A stretch of DNA of 64,000 bases, from positions 1-64,000 of the forward strand of contig DATFRO010000108.1 in NCBI GenBank assembly GCA_035263105.1. The letters are read 5' to 3'. This document shows positions 50,007 through 58,810 of the stretch, in pieces (position 1 is the first letter of the stretch; each line of letters begins with the position of its first letter). This stretch comes from DATBVX01 sp035263105. GTDB taxonomy: Bacteria; Pseudomonadota; Gammaproteobacteria; Steroidobacterales; Steroidobacteraceae. Both the position numbers and the translations under genes were made by a program. Under the pieces are notes generated by a model. The model searched no databases and was not told the origin of the DNA. It saw only the letters and a program-made list of their open reading frames with translations.

Positions 50007-52493
50007 ATGTTGAGTGTCGCCTGGTTCCTCCTGTTCATCGGCGTCGTCCTGTTCGTTGCCTATCGGCGCTTCACGCTGCTGCAGACCTCGATCACCCTGA
50101 CGGTGCTGCTCCTCGCGTACTCGCTGCTCGGCAGTGCAGGAGTCGCCTGGAAAATGACCCTGTGGCTCCCGGTCCTCGCGCTCTGGCTCCTCAACATCCA
50201 TCCACTACGCCAGAGCTTCATCACGCGGCCGTTCCTGCGCGTCTATCGGCGCCTGCTGCCCTCGATGTCGAGCACCGAGAAGGAAGCCCTGGAAGCGGGC
50301 ACGGTGTGGTGGGACGGGCAGCTGTTCACCGGCGCACCGCAATGGGAGCAGCTCATGTCGAGCCGCGCGCCGCGACTCACGGCCGAAGAGCAGGCGTTCC
50401 TCGACGGGCCGTGCGAGGAACTGTGCCGCATGCTCGACGACTTCGACATCACGCACTGGCGCGGCGACATGCCGCCGCACGTGTGGGATTTCCTCAAGTC
50501 TCAGGGCTTCTTCGCGATGATCATCCCGAAGAAGTACGGCGGCCTGCAGTTCTCGGCCTATGCGCACTCCTGCGTGCTCATCAAGATCGCGAGCCGCAGC
50601 GCCACCGCTGCCTCCACCGTCGCCGTGCCCAACTCGCTCGGCCCGGCCGAGTTGCTGCTCCACTACGGCACCGAAGAACAGAAGAACCACTACCTGCCGC
50701 GCCTCGCGCGCGGCGAGGAAGTGCCGTGCTTCGCACTCACCGGTCCGCGCGCGGGTTCCGATGCGGCTTCACTTCCCGACACCGGCGTCGTCTGCAAAGG
50801 CATGTGGCAGGGCCGCGAGATCGTCGGCCTCAAGCTCAACTTTTCGAAGCGCTACATCACGCTGGCGCCGATTGCGACGGTCGTCGGTCTCGCGTTTCGC
50901 CTCTTCGATCCCGACAAGCTGCTCGGTGACAAGACCGACTACGGCATCACCTGCGCATTGATTCCGCGCAACACGCCGGGCGTGACCATCGGCCGGCGCC
51001 ACTTCCCGCTCAACGTCCCGTTCCAGAACGGACCGGTATCGGGTCGCGACGTGTTCGTGCCGCTCGACGTCATCATTGGCGGCGTGAAGACCGCAGGCCA
51101 GGGCTGGCGCATGCTGGTCGAGCAACTCTCGGTCGGCCGTTGCATTTCACTGCCGTCGAATGCCACTGGCGGCGCCAAGGCCGCGACCTACGCGTCGGGC
51201 GCCTACTCGCGCATCCGTCGCCAGTTCAACATGCCGGTGGGTCGCTTCGAAGGTGTGCAGGAGGTGATGGCGCGCATGACCGGCCTCACCTACATCATGG
51301 ACGCGGCGCGCTCCGTCACTGCGGGCGCGATCGACGGCGGCGAGAAGCCCTCGGTGCCTTCGGCGATGCTCAAGTACCACCTGACCGAAATGGGGCGCAT
51401 CGTCGCCAACGACGCGATGGACGTGCACGGCGGCAAGGGCATCCAGCTCGGACCGAAGAACTATCTCGCGCGCGGCTACCAGGTGGTGCCGGTCGCGATC
51501 ACCGTCGAAGGCGCGAATCTGCTGACGCGCAACCTCATCATCTTCGGCCAGGGCGCGATCCGCTGCCATCCGTTCGTGCTGCGCGAGATGAATGCGGCGC
51601 GCGACGGCAATCGCGAGCGCGGCGTGCGCGAATTCGACCAGGCGCTGTTCGGTCACATCGGCTTCACGATCAGCAACGCAGCGCGCTCGCTGATCATGGC
51701 GCTGACGCTGGCGCGCTTCACGCGCGTGCCGGATACCGGCACGACCGCGCGTTACTTCCAGCACGTGAACCGCTTCAGCGCGTCGTTTGCCCTGGCGGTG
51801 GACGTGGCGATGCTCTCGCTCGGCGGCTACCTGAAGAAGAAGGAGAACCTGTCGGCGCGCCTCGGCGATGTCCTGAGCTCCATGTATCTCGCCTCGATGG
51901 TGCTCAAGCACCACGAGAACCAGGGCCAGCCGGAGGAAGACCTGCCGATCGTCGAATGGGCCTGCCGGCACCTGCTGTATCACGCGCAGGAACAGCTGCA
52001 CAGTTTCCTGCGTAACTTCCCGAACCGGTTCCTGGCCGCCTTCATGCGCCTCTTCATCTTCCCGCGTGGCCAGACCTATTTCGCGCCCAGCGATCGGCTC
52101 GGGCGCCGCGTCGTCGAACTGGTCACCAACCCGACCCAGGCGCGCGAGCGGCTGTGTCGCGGGATCTACTCCACCGCCGAGCCCTCGAATCCGCTCGGAC
52201 TGCTGCAGGAAGCGCTCACGCTCGCCATCGCCGCGGAACCGATCGAGAAGCGCATTCGCGTCGACGGCCAGAAGACCGGAAAGGTGACGGCACTGGACCT
52301 GCCCGGCCAGATCACGCAATCGCTCGCGCTCGGCATCATCACCGAAACGGAAGCCGCCATGCTGCGCGACTACGATCGCCGGGTCATGGACCTGATCAAC
52401 GTCGATGACTTTGCGCCGCACGAGCTCGGGGCGGCTGCCGCGCCGGAAACAACCGACGAGGAGCGGCCTCGGGGCAGTGCGCAGGTCGCCTGA
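50007..52493 (+). CDS. fadE: acyl-CoA dehydrogenase FadE
   Basis: 828 residues, the long FadE type. Two to three N-terminal membrane helices (MLSVAWFLLFIGVVLFVAY, LTVLLLAYSLLGSAG, LWLPVLALWLL) precede the dehydrogenase domain: IIPKKYGGLQFSAYAHS, LGPAELLLHYGTEEQKN, CFALTGPRAGSDAASLPD (FAD/substrate loop), RTSVGR-like EQLSVGRCISLP and MDVHGGKGIQLGPKNYLARG with VTVEGANLLTRN. The C-terminal FadE-specific extension of about 300 residues is complete. It catalyses the first step of fatty acid beta-oxidation at the inner membrane. The DUF3667 gene follows after 5 bases. Confidence 0.96.
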   Translation: MLSVAWFLLFIGVVLFVAYRRFTLLQTSITLTVLLLAYSLLGSAGVAWKMTLWLPVLALWLLNIHPLRQSFITRPFLRVYRRLLPSMSSTEKEALEAGTVWWDGQLFTGAPQWEQLMSSRAPRLTAEEQAFLDGPCEELCRMLDDFDITHWRGDMPPHVWDFLKSQGFFAMIIPKKYGGLQFSAYAHSCVLIKIASRSATAASTVAVPNSLGPAELLLHYGTEEQKNHYLPRLARGEEVPCFALTGPRAGSDAASLPDTGVVCKGMWQGREIVGLKLNFSKRYITLAPIATVVGLAFRLFDPDKLLGDKTDYGITCALIPRNTPGVTIGRRHFPLNVPFQNGPVSGRDVFVPLDVIIGGVKTAGQGWRMLVEQLSVGRCISLPSNATGGAKAATYASGAYSRIRRQFNMPVGRFEGVQEVMARMTGLTYIMDAARSVTAGAIDGGEKPSVPSAMLKYHLTEMGRIVANDAMDVHGGKGIQLGPKNYLARGYQVVPVAITVEGANLLTRNLIIFGQGAIRCHPFVLREMNAARDGNRERGVREFDQALFGHIGFTISNAARSLIMALTLARFTRVPDTGTTARYFQHVNRFSASFALAVDVAMLSLGGYLKKKENLSARLGDVLSSMYLASMVLKHHENQGQPEEDLPIVEWACRHLLYHAQEQLHSFLRNFPNRFLAAFMRLFIFPRGQTYFAPSDRLGRRVVELVTNPTQARERLCRGIYSTAEPSNPLGLLQEALTLAIAAEPIEKRIRVDGQKTGKVTALDLPGQITQSLALGIITETEAAMLRDYDRRVMDLINVDDFAPHELGAAAAPETTDEERPRGSAQVA

Positions 52494-52498
52494 GCCGC

Positions 52499-53800
52499 TT
52501 GACCGAACCCGATCCCGCCGCTCGTGAACCTGTCGCGCCTCCGGCCGAGGCCGCGGCTGTCGAGAAGGCCGTCGAAAGCGTGCCCGCCGAGATCGCGCCG
52601 GTCGATGCAGGGAGCAAGGCCGCGGAAAGCGCGACACTGCCGGCCGAGAACGTCCCACGCGCCGCTCCCGTTGTTCACGCGGAGCATTGCCTCAACTGCG
52701 ATGCGCTCCTGACCGGGCTCTACTGCTCGCAATGCGGCCAACGCGTGCAGCTGCGGCGCTTGTCGGTCGCAGCGCTGTCGCGCGACCTGGTGCACGATCT
52801 CGTGGATCTCGACTCGCGAGTCTGGCGCACGTTGCACGCGCTGCTCTTTCAGCCGGGGCAGCTCACCAACGAATACATCTCGGGGCGGCGCACGTTGTAC
52901 ACGCCGCCGTTCCGGCTCTACCTCGTGCTGAGCCTGGTCTACTTCGTCCTGCCCTCGTTCAAGCACGAGACCGCGACCTTCAACGTGAGCGATGACAACA
53001 AGGTCGTCGTGACCGACATGCAATCCAGGGAAGGTCAGCAGGCGATCAAGGACGCCATGCAGGAGTTGCAGCAAGACCTGGGCCGCGCGAAGACGGACGG
53101 GGTCGAGGCGCACCCTCCCGAACCGCCCACGCCGAGTGTGCCCGCATCCCCCGCCACCGCGCCGACAGCGACTGCGGCCGGCGCGACGTCGGCACCCGAC
53201 TCACCGGCCACGACCGCGGCAGATACGGCGAAAACGAATCCTGACCCGGACACCGACGTCGACGAGAACGCGCGCCTTCTCCAGGGCATGGATTGCACGA
53301 CGCTGAAGACCGACCTGTTCGGCGGGAAATCGGGATGGCTGCAACCGCGCCTGGTGGCGGGATGCCAGCACCTGCAGACGGTGACGCAGCGCGAATTCAT
53401 GCGAGCCCTGCGCAACAACATCCCGAAGATGATGTTCATCTTCCTGCCGCTGATCGCACTCGTGAACCTGGTGCTGTACGCCTTCCGGCGGCGCACCTAC
53501 GTCGAGCACCTCCTGTTCTACGTCCACTGCCACGCGTTCGCTTTCCTGTTGTTGACCCTGCAAGTTGTCGTTACAGCGATCCTGAGCCGCGTCGGCGGTT
53601 TTCTCTCAGTGGTATCGGGCCTGGTGTCCTTCGCGGTGTTCGTCTACCTGTTCGTGTACCTCTTCAAGGCGATGCGCTCCGTCTATCACCAGTCGCGAAT
53701 CATGACGACGCTGAAGTACGTGGTCGTGTTGGCCTCCTATGGCGTCTGTCTGCTCCTGACGCTGATCGGGATGGGTGCATACACTGCGTTCACCGTCTGA
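52499..53800 (+). CDS. DUF3667 membrane protein
   Basis: 433 residues from a TTG codon 5 bases after the fadE stop; no ATG or GTG fits better. An acidic Ala/Pro-rich N-terminus leads to the DUF3667 signature: a Cys knuckle CLNCDALLTGLYCSQCGQR (about 63-81), then DLVHDLVDLDSRVWRTLHAL and PGQLTNEYISGRRTLYTPPF. Four or more membrane helices lie around 138-155, 315-335, 345-370 and 375-430. A low-complexity Pro/Ala/Thr segment separates the first helix from the rest. Unknown function; many bacteria carry it as a single membrane protein with a zinc-ribbon-like head. Confidence 0.85.
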   Translation: MTEPDPAAREPVAPPAEAAAVEKAVESVPAEIAPVDAGSKAAESATLPAENVPRAAPVVHAEHCLNCDALLTGLYCSQCGQRVQLRRLSVAALSRDLVHDLVDLDSRVWRTLHALLFQPGQLTNEYISGRRTLYTPPFRLYLVLSLVYFVLPSFKHETATFNVSDDNKVVVTDMQSREGQQAIKDAMQELQQDLGRAKTDGVEAHPPEPPTPSVPASPATAPTATAAGATSAPDSPATTAADTAKTNPDPDTDVDENARLLQGMDCTTLKTDLFGGKSGWLQPRLVAGCQHLQTVTQREFMRALRNNIPKMMFIFLPLIALVNLVLYAFRRRTYVEHLLFYVHCHAFAFLLLTLQVVVTAILSRVGGFLSVVSGLVSFAVFVYLFVYLFKAMRSVYHQSRIMTTLKYVVVLASYGVCLLLTLIGMGAYTAFTV

Positions 53801-53870
53801 GAGGGCAATTGATTTGCCACGGCCGGACTCCTACTCTGAAGCCCGCCGCGGCATTTTCCGGAGAAATCCC

Positions 53871-54302
53871 ATGCGCAAACTGCACGCTGTCCTGCTCACG
53901 ACCCTGGCTCTCCTGGCACTCGAGGGCGCAATCGCCGCGGGACGCACGCCATCCCCCGCCGGCGCCGAGGTCTACATCATCAGCCCGAAGGACGGCGCGG
54001 TGGTGAAGAGCCCGGTGACCGTGCGCTTCGGGCTCAAGGGCATGGGCGTCGCGCCCGCCGGCGTGACGTTCGAGAACTCAGGTCACCATCACCTGCTGGT
54101 CGACAGCGATCCGCCCGCGGACCTGAGCCAGCCGCTGCCGAACAATGAGCACAGCCTGCACTTCGGCAAGGGCCAGACCGAGACCGAGCTCAAGCTCGCG
54201 CCGGGCAAGCACACGCTGCAGCTGGTGCTGGGCGATGCGTCGCACGTGCCGCACGATCCGCCCGTGATGTCGAAGAAGATCACGATCACCGTGAAGGAGT
54301 GA
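53871..54302 (+). CDS. DUF4399 family secreted protein
   Basis: 143 residues from ATG 53871 (MRKLHAVLLTTLALLALEGAIA), CGGAGA upstream; an in-frame ATG at 53775 lies within the previous gene end and is not supported. After the signal peptide the DUF4399 domain reads VYIISPKDGAVVKSPVTVRFGL, ENSGHHHLLVD, LPNNEHSLHFGKGQTE and HTLQLVLGDASHVPHDPPV. The His-rich stretches (GHHHLL, HSLHFG) may bind metal. Periplasmic, function unknown. Confidence 0.88.
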   Translation: MRKLHAVLLTTLALLALEGAIAAGRTPSPAGAEVYIISPKDGAVVKSPVTVRFGLKGMGVAPAGVTFENSGHHHLLVDSDPPADLSQPLPNNEHSLHFGKGQTETELKLAPGKHTLQLVLGDASHVPHDPPVMSKKITITVKE

Positions 54303-54314
54303 CGGTTCGTCGAG

Positions 54315-54339
54315 CGGAGCGCGTGCGATTGGCGCTCCG
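54315..54339. repeat. hairpin between DUF4399 gene and dinB
   Basis: CGGAGCGC (54315-54322) pairs perfectly with GCGCTCCG (54332-54339), loop of 9 bases. There is no T-run; it may be a weak or factor-dependent end signal. Confidence 0.45.
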
Positions 54340-54358
54340 TCCGCGTTGACCGACCCGC

Positions 54359-55531
54359 GTGGAGCACAACCGCGCCATCCTGCACGTCGACATGGACGCG
54401 TTCTACGCGTCGGTCGAGCAGCACGACCAGCCCGAGCTCAAGGGCAAGCCGGTCATCGTCGGCGGCACCGGCGCGCGCGGTGTCGTCGCCGCGGCCAGCT
54501 ACGAGGTGCGCCGCTTCGGGGTGCACTCCGCGATGCCGATGGGCGAAGCGCTGCGTCGCTGTCCGCACGCGATCTGCATTCCCCCGCGCATGCGCCGCTA
54601 CAAGGAAGTCTCGAAGCAGGTGTTCGCGGTCTTCCACCAGTTCACACCCCAGGTCGAGGGGCTCTCGCTCGACGAGGCGTTCCTCGATCTCAGCGCCAGC
54701 GTGAAGCTCTTCGGCCCGGCGGAAGAGATCGCACGCGAAATCAAGCGCCGCATCCGTGATGCGACCGGCCTTACCGCTTCGGTCGGTCTCGCGAGCAACA
54801 AGCTCCTCGCCAAGATCGCCTCGGAGCTCGGCAAGCCGGACGGCTGCGTGTGGATCCGCCCCGAGGAGGTGACGACCGTCCTCGATCCGCTGCCGATCCG
54901 CCGCCTCAATGGCGTCGGCAAGAAGACCGCTGCCAAGCTCGAGGAGCACGGCATTCATACGCTCGGACAGTTGCGCCTCGCGCCGGACTCCGTGCTCTGG
55001 CCGCTCTTCGGTCGCTTCACCCAGCGCATGCGCGAACGCGCCGCCGGAATCGACGATCGCCCGGTGGTGTCGGACTGGGAAGAAAAATCCATCAGCGCCG
55101 AGGAAACCTTCGAGCACGACATTCGCCAGCACGAGCAGCTCTACGCGGAGCTCGCGAGCCTCGCCGATCGCACCTGCGAGCGCATGCGGGCGAAGCAGCT
55201 CATGGCGGGCCAGGTGTACGTCAAGATCCGGCGCCGCGATTTCACGACGTACACGCGCCAGCAGACGTTCTCGCCCCCGACGCAGGACAGCAAGTTGATT
55301 CTCTGGATCGCCAAGCGGCTGCTCGGCAACTGGCTCAAGACGCAGCCGCGCGCGGCAATTCGCCTGCTCGGCGTCGGCGTCGCGGCATTGATTCCCGCCC
55401 AGCAGCTCGACCTGTTCGCCTCCGGCCGTTCCAACGGCACCGGCACTGACACACTCGGTGCCGCGATCGACCGCATCCACGAGCAGTTCGGCGAACAGTC
55501 GCTCACCCGCGCCAGCAGCCTCAGGAACTGA
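54359..55531 (+). CDS. dinB: DNA polymerase IV (Y family)
   Basis: 390 residues from GTG 54359 (V/M-EHNRAILHVDMDAFYASVEQ). Catalytic acidic residues: DMDAFYASVE (about 11-13) and SLDEAFLDLS (about 104). YEVRRFGVHSAMPMGEAL and SVGLASNKLLAKIASELGKPDG are the DinB-type palm and finger; IRRLNGVGKKTAAKLEEHGI is the helix-hairpin-helix. The little-finger domain ends with the beta-clamp motif QLDLFA near residue 365. It carries out translesion synthesis. No LexA box was seen in the 56 bases upstream. Confidence 0.96.
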   Translation: MEHNRAILHVDMDAFYASVEQHDQPELKGKPVIVGGTGARGVVAAASYEVRRFGVHSAMPMGEALRRCPHAICIPPRMRRYKEVSKQVFAVFHQFTPQVEGLSLDEAFLDLSASVKLFGPAEEIAREIKRRIRDATGLTASVGLASNKLLAKIASELGKPDGCVWIRPEEVTTVLDPLPIRRLNGVGKKTAAKLEEHGIHTLGQLRLAPDSVLWPLFGRFTQRMRERAAGIDDRPVVSDWEEKSISAEETFEHDIRQHEQLYAELASLADRTCERMRAKQLMAGQVYVKIRRRDFTTYTRQQTFSPPTQDSKLILWIAKRLLGNWLKTQPRAAIRLLGVGVAALIPAQQLDLFASGRSNGTGTDTLGAAIDRIHEQFGEQSLTRASSLRN

Positions 55532-55541
55532 TGTTCCACTC

Positions 55542-57023
55542 ATGAGCCGGATCGCGATCGGCGGCGTCCAGCACGAAACCAACACGTTCGCCGCGAGCCG
55601 CGCCACGTTCGAGGATTTCGTGCGCGCCGACGCGTGGCCCGGTCTGTGCAGGGGCGCCGCGCTGCTCGACGCGGTGCGCGGCATCAACCTGCCGATCGCA
55701 GGGTTCGTCGAGCAGGCACGCAGCGACGGACACGCACTGAAGCCCCTGATGTGGTGCGCGGCGCAGCCCTCGGGCCCGGTGACGCGTGACGCGTTCGAGC
55801 GCATCGCCTACATCCTGCTCGAGGACCTGCGTGCCGCGTTGCCGGTCGACGCGGTGTATCTCGATCTGCATGGCGCGATGGTCGCCGAGCACCTGGACGA
55901 TGCCGATGGCGAGTTGCTGGCGCGGGTGCGCGAATGCGTCGGTGCGCGCGTGCCGGTCGTCGCGACACTCGACCTGCACGCCAACGTCTCGCAGGCGATG
56001 CTGCAACAAGCTGCGGCGCTCCTCTCCTATCGCACGTACCCGCACGTCGACATGGATGAGACCGGCGCGCGCGCCGCGCGCCTCGTCCCGCGACTCCTCG
56101 ATCGAGCACCGCTCGAGCGCGCACTCAGGCATCTCGACTTCCTGGTGCCGCTGACCGCGCAGTGCACGCTCATCGAGCCGGGGCGCAGCATCATGGCGCA
56201 GGCGATCGAGCTCGAGGCGCAGGGCCTGCATGCGCTGCACTACACGCCCGGCTTCCCGCTGACCGATGTGTACGACTGTGGACCGTGCGTGTTCGGCTAC
56301 GGCGATGACGAAACGCGCGTGCGCCAGGCAGTCGATACGCTCGCCGCGCAAGTGGCTGCCGGCGAATCCGAGCTCGGCGGGCGATTCTGGAGTATCGAGG
56401 CCGCGGTGCGCCGGGCGCTCGAGCCATCCACAGCGAGCGGACCGGTGATCCTGGTCGACACGCAGGACAACCCCGGCGCGGGCGGCGATGGCGACAGCAC
56501 CAGTCTCATCAAGGCGCTGATTGCGGCGCGGGCCGAAGGCGTCGTTGCAGGCTTGATCTGTGATCCCGAAACGGCGCAGCGGGCGCATGCCGCCGGCATC
56601 GGTGCACGCATGCAAGCTCAACTGGGCGCCAGGTCGGGCTTCCCCGGCGAGACACCCATCAGTGCCGAGTTCAACGTCGAAGCGCTCGGCGACGGACGTT
56701 TCGTCGGCACCGGGCCCTTCTACTTCGGCGCGCACATGGACCTGGGGCCGATGGCGCTGCTGCGCGTTGCCGGAGTGCGCATTGCCGTTGCGAGTCGCAA
56801 GCAGCAGGCGGCCGACCAGGCGATGTTCCGCCATCTCGGCGTCGAGCCCGCCGAGCAGCGCGTGCTGGTGCTCAAGAGCTCCGTGCACTTTCGGGCGGAC
56901 TTCAGTGCCCTCGCGAGCGAAATCCTCGTCGTTCTCGCGCCCGGGCCGAGTCCCGCCGACCCTTCCCGTTTGCCATTCCGCAAGTTGCGGCCGGGAGTTC
57001 GCACCAGCGTCACGGCGCGTTGA
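55542..57023 (+). CDS. M81 family metallopeptidase (MlrC-like)
   Basis: 493 residues from ATG 55542, 10 bases after dinB. The M81 N-terminal domain begins RIAIGGVQHETNTFAASR (metal His/Glu) and includes YLDLHGAMVAEHLDD and ATLDLHANVS (about 141-155); the C-terminal MlrC domain carries VDTQDNPGAGGDGDST. Members cleave linear microcystin or related peptides, but most are of unknown substrate. It is the first of the amine-related genes and could hydrolyse a gamma-glutamyl amide; this is speculation from neighbours. Confidence 0.9.
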   Translation: MSRIAIGGVQHETNTFAASRATFEDFVRADAWPGLCRGAALLDAVRGINLPIAGFVEQARSDGHALKPLMWCAAQPSGPVTRDAFERIAYILLEDLRAALPVDAVYLDLHGAMVAEHLDDADGELLARVRECVGARVPVVATLDLHANVSQAMLQQAAALLSYRTYPHVDMDETGARAARLVPRLLDRAPLERALRHLDFLVPLTAQCTLIEPGRSIMAQAIELEAQGLHALHYTPGFPLTDVYDCGPCVFGYGDDETRVRQAVDTLAAQVAAGESELGGRFWSIEAAVRRALEPSTASGPVILVDTQDNPGAGGDGDSTSLIKALIAARAEGVVAGLICDPETAQRAHAAGIGARMQAQLGARSGFPGETPISAEFNVEALGDGRFVGTGPFYFGAHMDLGPMALLRVAGVRIAVASRKQQAADQAMFRHLGVEPAEQRVLVLKSSVHFRADFSALASEILVVLAPGPSPADPSRLPFRKLRPGVRTSVTAR

Positions 57024-57100
57024 GGCAAACCACTACTGCGGCGGCCGATTTGGCACTGCAAAAACCGGCTTTTTCTTGGCGTCGCGGCTCGGGCCGTGGC

Positions 57101-57106
57101 TATACT
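57101..57106 (+). promoter_or_regulatory. -10 element for the permease/ligase genes
   Basis: TATACT (5/6) with TTGGCG 19 bases before it (57076-57081). The start near 57113 leaves a 74-base leader with AGGGGG (57174-57180) before ATG 57187. Confidence 0.45.
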
Positions 57107-57186
57107 CGGCCGCGACAACAACAAGAATCCCTTTTCCGGTCGATCGATCGAGCGAAGCGGCGCGAAAAGCTCTAAGGGGGTTTGCA

Positions 57187-58737
57187 ATGTCTGAAACGAA
57201 ACAGGTGGGCAGCGTCACCTATGCCCAAGCCGGTCAGGATTATTTTGCCCAACGTGGCCTGAAGCGCTACGCACGAATCTGGTCGCTGTGGGCGCTTGGC
57301 GTCGGGGCGGTCATCTCGGGTCACTACTCCGGTTGGAACTTCGGCATCGGTCCGGGCGGCTTCGGCGGCATGTTCGTCGCCGGCGTGCTGATCATGATCA
57401 TGTACTGGGGATTGATCTTCTGCATCGCCGAGATGTCCCCGGCGTTGCCCCACACCGGTGCGGCGTATTCGTTCGCGCGCAGTGCGATGGGGCCGTGGGG
57501 CGGTTTCATCGCGGGCCTCGCCGAGAACATCGAGTACGTGCTGACGCCAGCCGTGATCGTGTTCTTCATCGGCTCCTACATGACCGCGATCTTCGAGACC
57601 GGTCCGCAATATCAGCCGCTCTGGTGGCTCGGCAGCTACCTGGTATTCCTGTATCTCAACCTGCGCGGCGTAGAGCTCTCCTTCAAGGTGTCGGTGGTCG
57701 TCACACTGGGCGCGCTGGCGGTGCTCGCGGTGTACTGGATCAGCGCGATTCCGTACTTCGACTTCCAGCATTGGGCGCTCAACATTGCGGTCGGACCCGA
57801 TGGCAAGCCAGTCGAGCTTCCCGACGGCCACGGACCCTTCCTGCCCTTCGGCTGGGGTGGCGCAATCGCCGCGATGCCGTTCGCGGTGTGGCTGTTCCTT
57901 GCGATTGAGCAGCTGCCGCTCGCTGCGGAAGAGACCCACGATCCGAAGGAGCACATGCCGAAAGGCCTCATCCTCGGCATGGCGACGCTGGTGCTGTCGG
58001 CGTTCCTGACGATGTTCCTGAACTCCGGTGTCGGCATCGCCGAAGAGGGCAAGATGCACGGCGCATTCTCGCTGGCGACGTCGGCCGAGCCACTGCTCGA
58101 CGGGTTCCGCGTCACGATCGGCGGCAACATCGCCAAGATCCTGGCGCTGCTCGCCGTGATCGGGCTGATCGCGAGCTTCCACACGATCATCTTTGCCTAC
58201 GGACGGCAGATCTACTCGCTGTCACGCGCCGGGTACTTCCCGCAGTTCCTCTCGGTCACGCACGGTGCGCATCGCACGCCGAATCGCGCGCTGGTCGCGG
58301 GGACGGTGATGGGATTCGCGGTGATGCTGGTCGTGTGGTTCGTCGCGGGCGCGGAGAAGGGCGGCGCGTTCATCGGCGGGACGCTCCTCAACATGGCGGT
58401 GTTCGGCGCGATGATCTCGTACGCGATGCAGGGGCTGTCCTTCATCCTGCTGCGCAAGAACATGCCGCACATCGCGCGCCCGTACCGCAGCCCGCTAGGG
58501 AATCTCGGCGCCGCGGTCACGATCGTCATCGCGGTGGTAACGCTCTACTACCAGTTGAAGGATCCGGTGTACCAGAAGGGCGTCTACGGCGCGGCGATCT
58601 GGTACCTGGCGTTCATCCTGTATTTCGCGCTCGTCGGCCGGCACAAGCTGGTGCTGTCGCCGGAAGAGGAGTTCGCGATCACCAAGGGTGCGCACGGCCA
58701 TCCGGAAACGGAAGGCTACGGCAAGACGAGTTTGTAG
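57187..58737 (+). CDS. APC-family permease, probably ethanolamine type (Eat-like)
   Basis: 516 residues from ATG 57187 (MSETKQVGSVTYAQAGQDYF), chosen on the AGGGGG site; the frame continues upstream only as antisense/overlap of the M81 gene. Twelve or so membrane helices: IWSLWALGVGAVISGHYSGW (helix 1 with the unwound GxxIS segment), FCIAEMSPALPHTGAAYSFA, WGGFIAGLAENIEYVLTPAV, then SFHTIIFAYGRQIYSLSRAG and TPNRALVAGTVMGFAV. This matches the ethanolamine/Eat subgroup of the amino acid/polyamine permeases. The glutamine-synthetase-like ligase downstream supports an amine substrate. Confidence 0.85.
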   Translation: MSETKQVGSVTYAQAGQDYFAQRGLKRYARIWSLWALGVGAVISGHYSGWNFGIGPGGFGGMFVAGVLIMIMYWGLIFCIAEMSPALPHTGAAYSFARSAMGPWGGFIAGLAENIEYVLTPAVIVFFIGSYMTAIFETGPQYQPLWWLGSYLVFLYLNLRGVELSFKVSVVVTLGALAVLAVYWISAIPYFDFQHWALNIAVGPDGKPVELPDGHGPFLPFGWGGAIAAMPFAVWLFLAIEQLPLAAEETHDPKEHMPKGLILGMATLVLSAFLTMFLNSGVGIAEEGKMHGAFSLATSAEPLLDGFRVTIGGNIAKILALLAVIGLIASFHTIIFAYGRQIYSLSRAGYFPQFLSVTHGAHRTPNRALVAGTVMGFAVMLVVWFVAGAEKGGAFIGGTLLNMAVFGAMISYAMQGLSFILLRKNMPHIARPYRSPLGNLGAAVTIVIAVVTLYYQLKDPVYQKGVYGAAIWYLAFILYFALVGRHKLVLSPEEEFAITKGAHGHPETEGYGKTSL

Positions 58738-58751
58738 AGGGGCCCAGGGGT

Positions 58752-58795
58752 TCACCACTCTCCTCCGGGTGCAAGCCCGGGGGAGAGGCCGGTGA
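58752..58795 (+). repeat. intercistronic composite hairpin between permease and ligase genes
   Basis: A 12-base stem (58758-58769 with 58776-58787, one T-G wobble) with loop TGCAAG is extended, across a small internal loop, by TCACC (58752-58756) with GGTGA (58791-58795). There is no T-run. It may uncouple the two genes or stabilise the permease mRNA. The loop is identical to that of the terminator at 17255-17293. Confidence 0.65.
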
Positions 58796-58810
58796 CCGGA
58801 ATCTGAAGCC

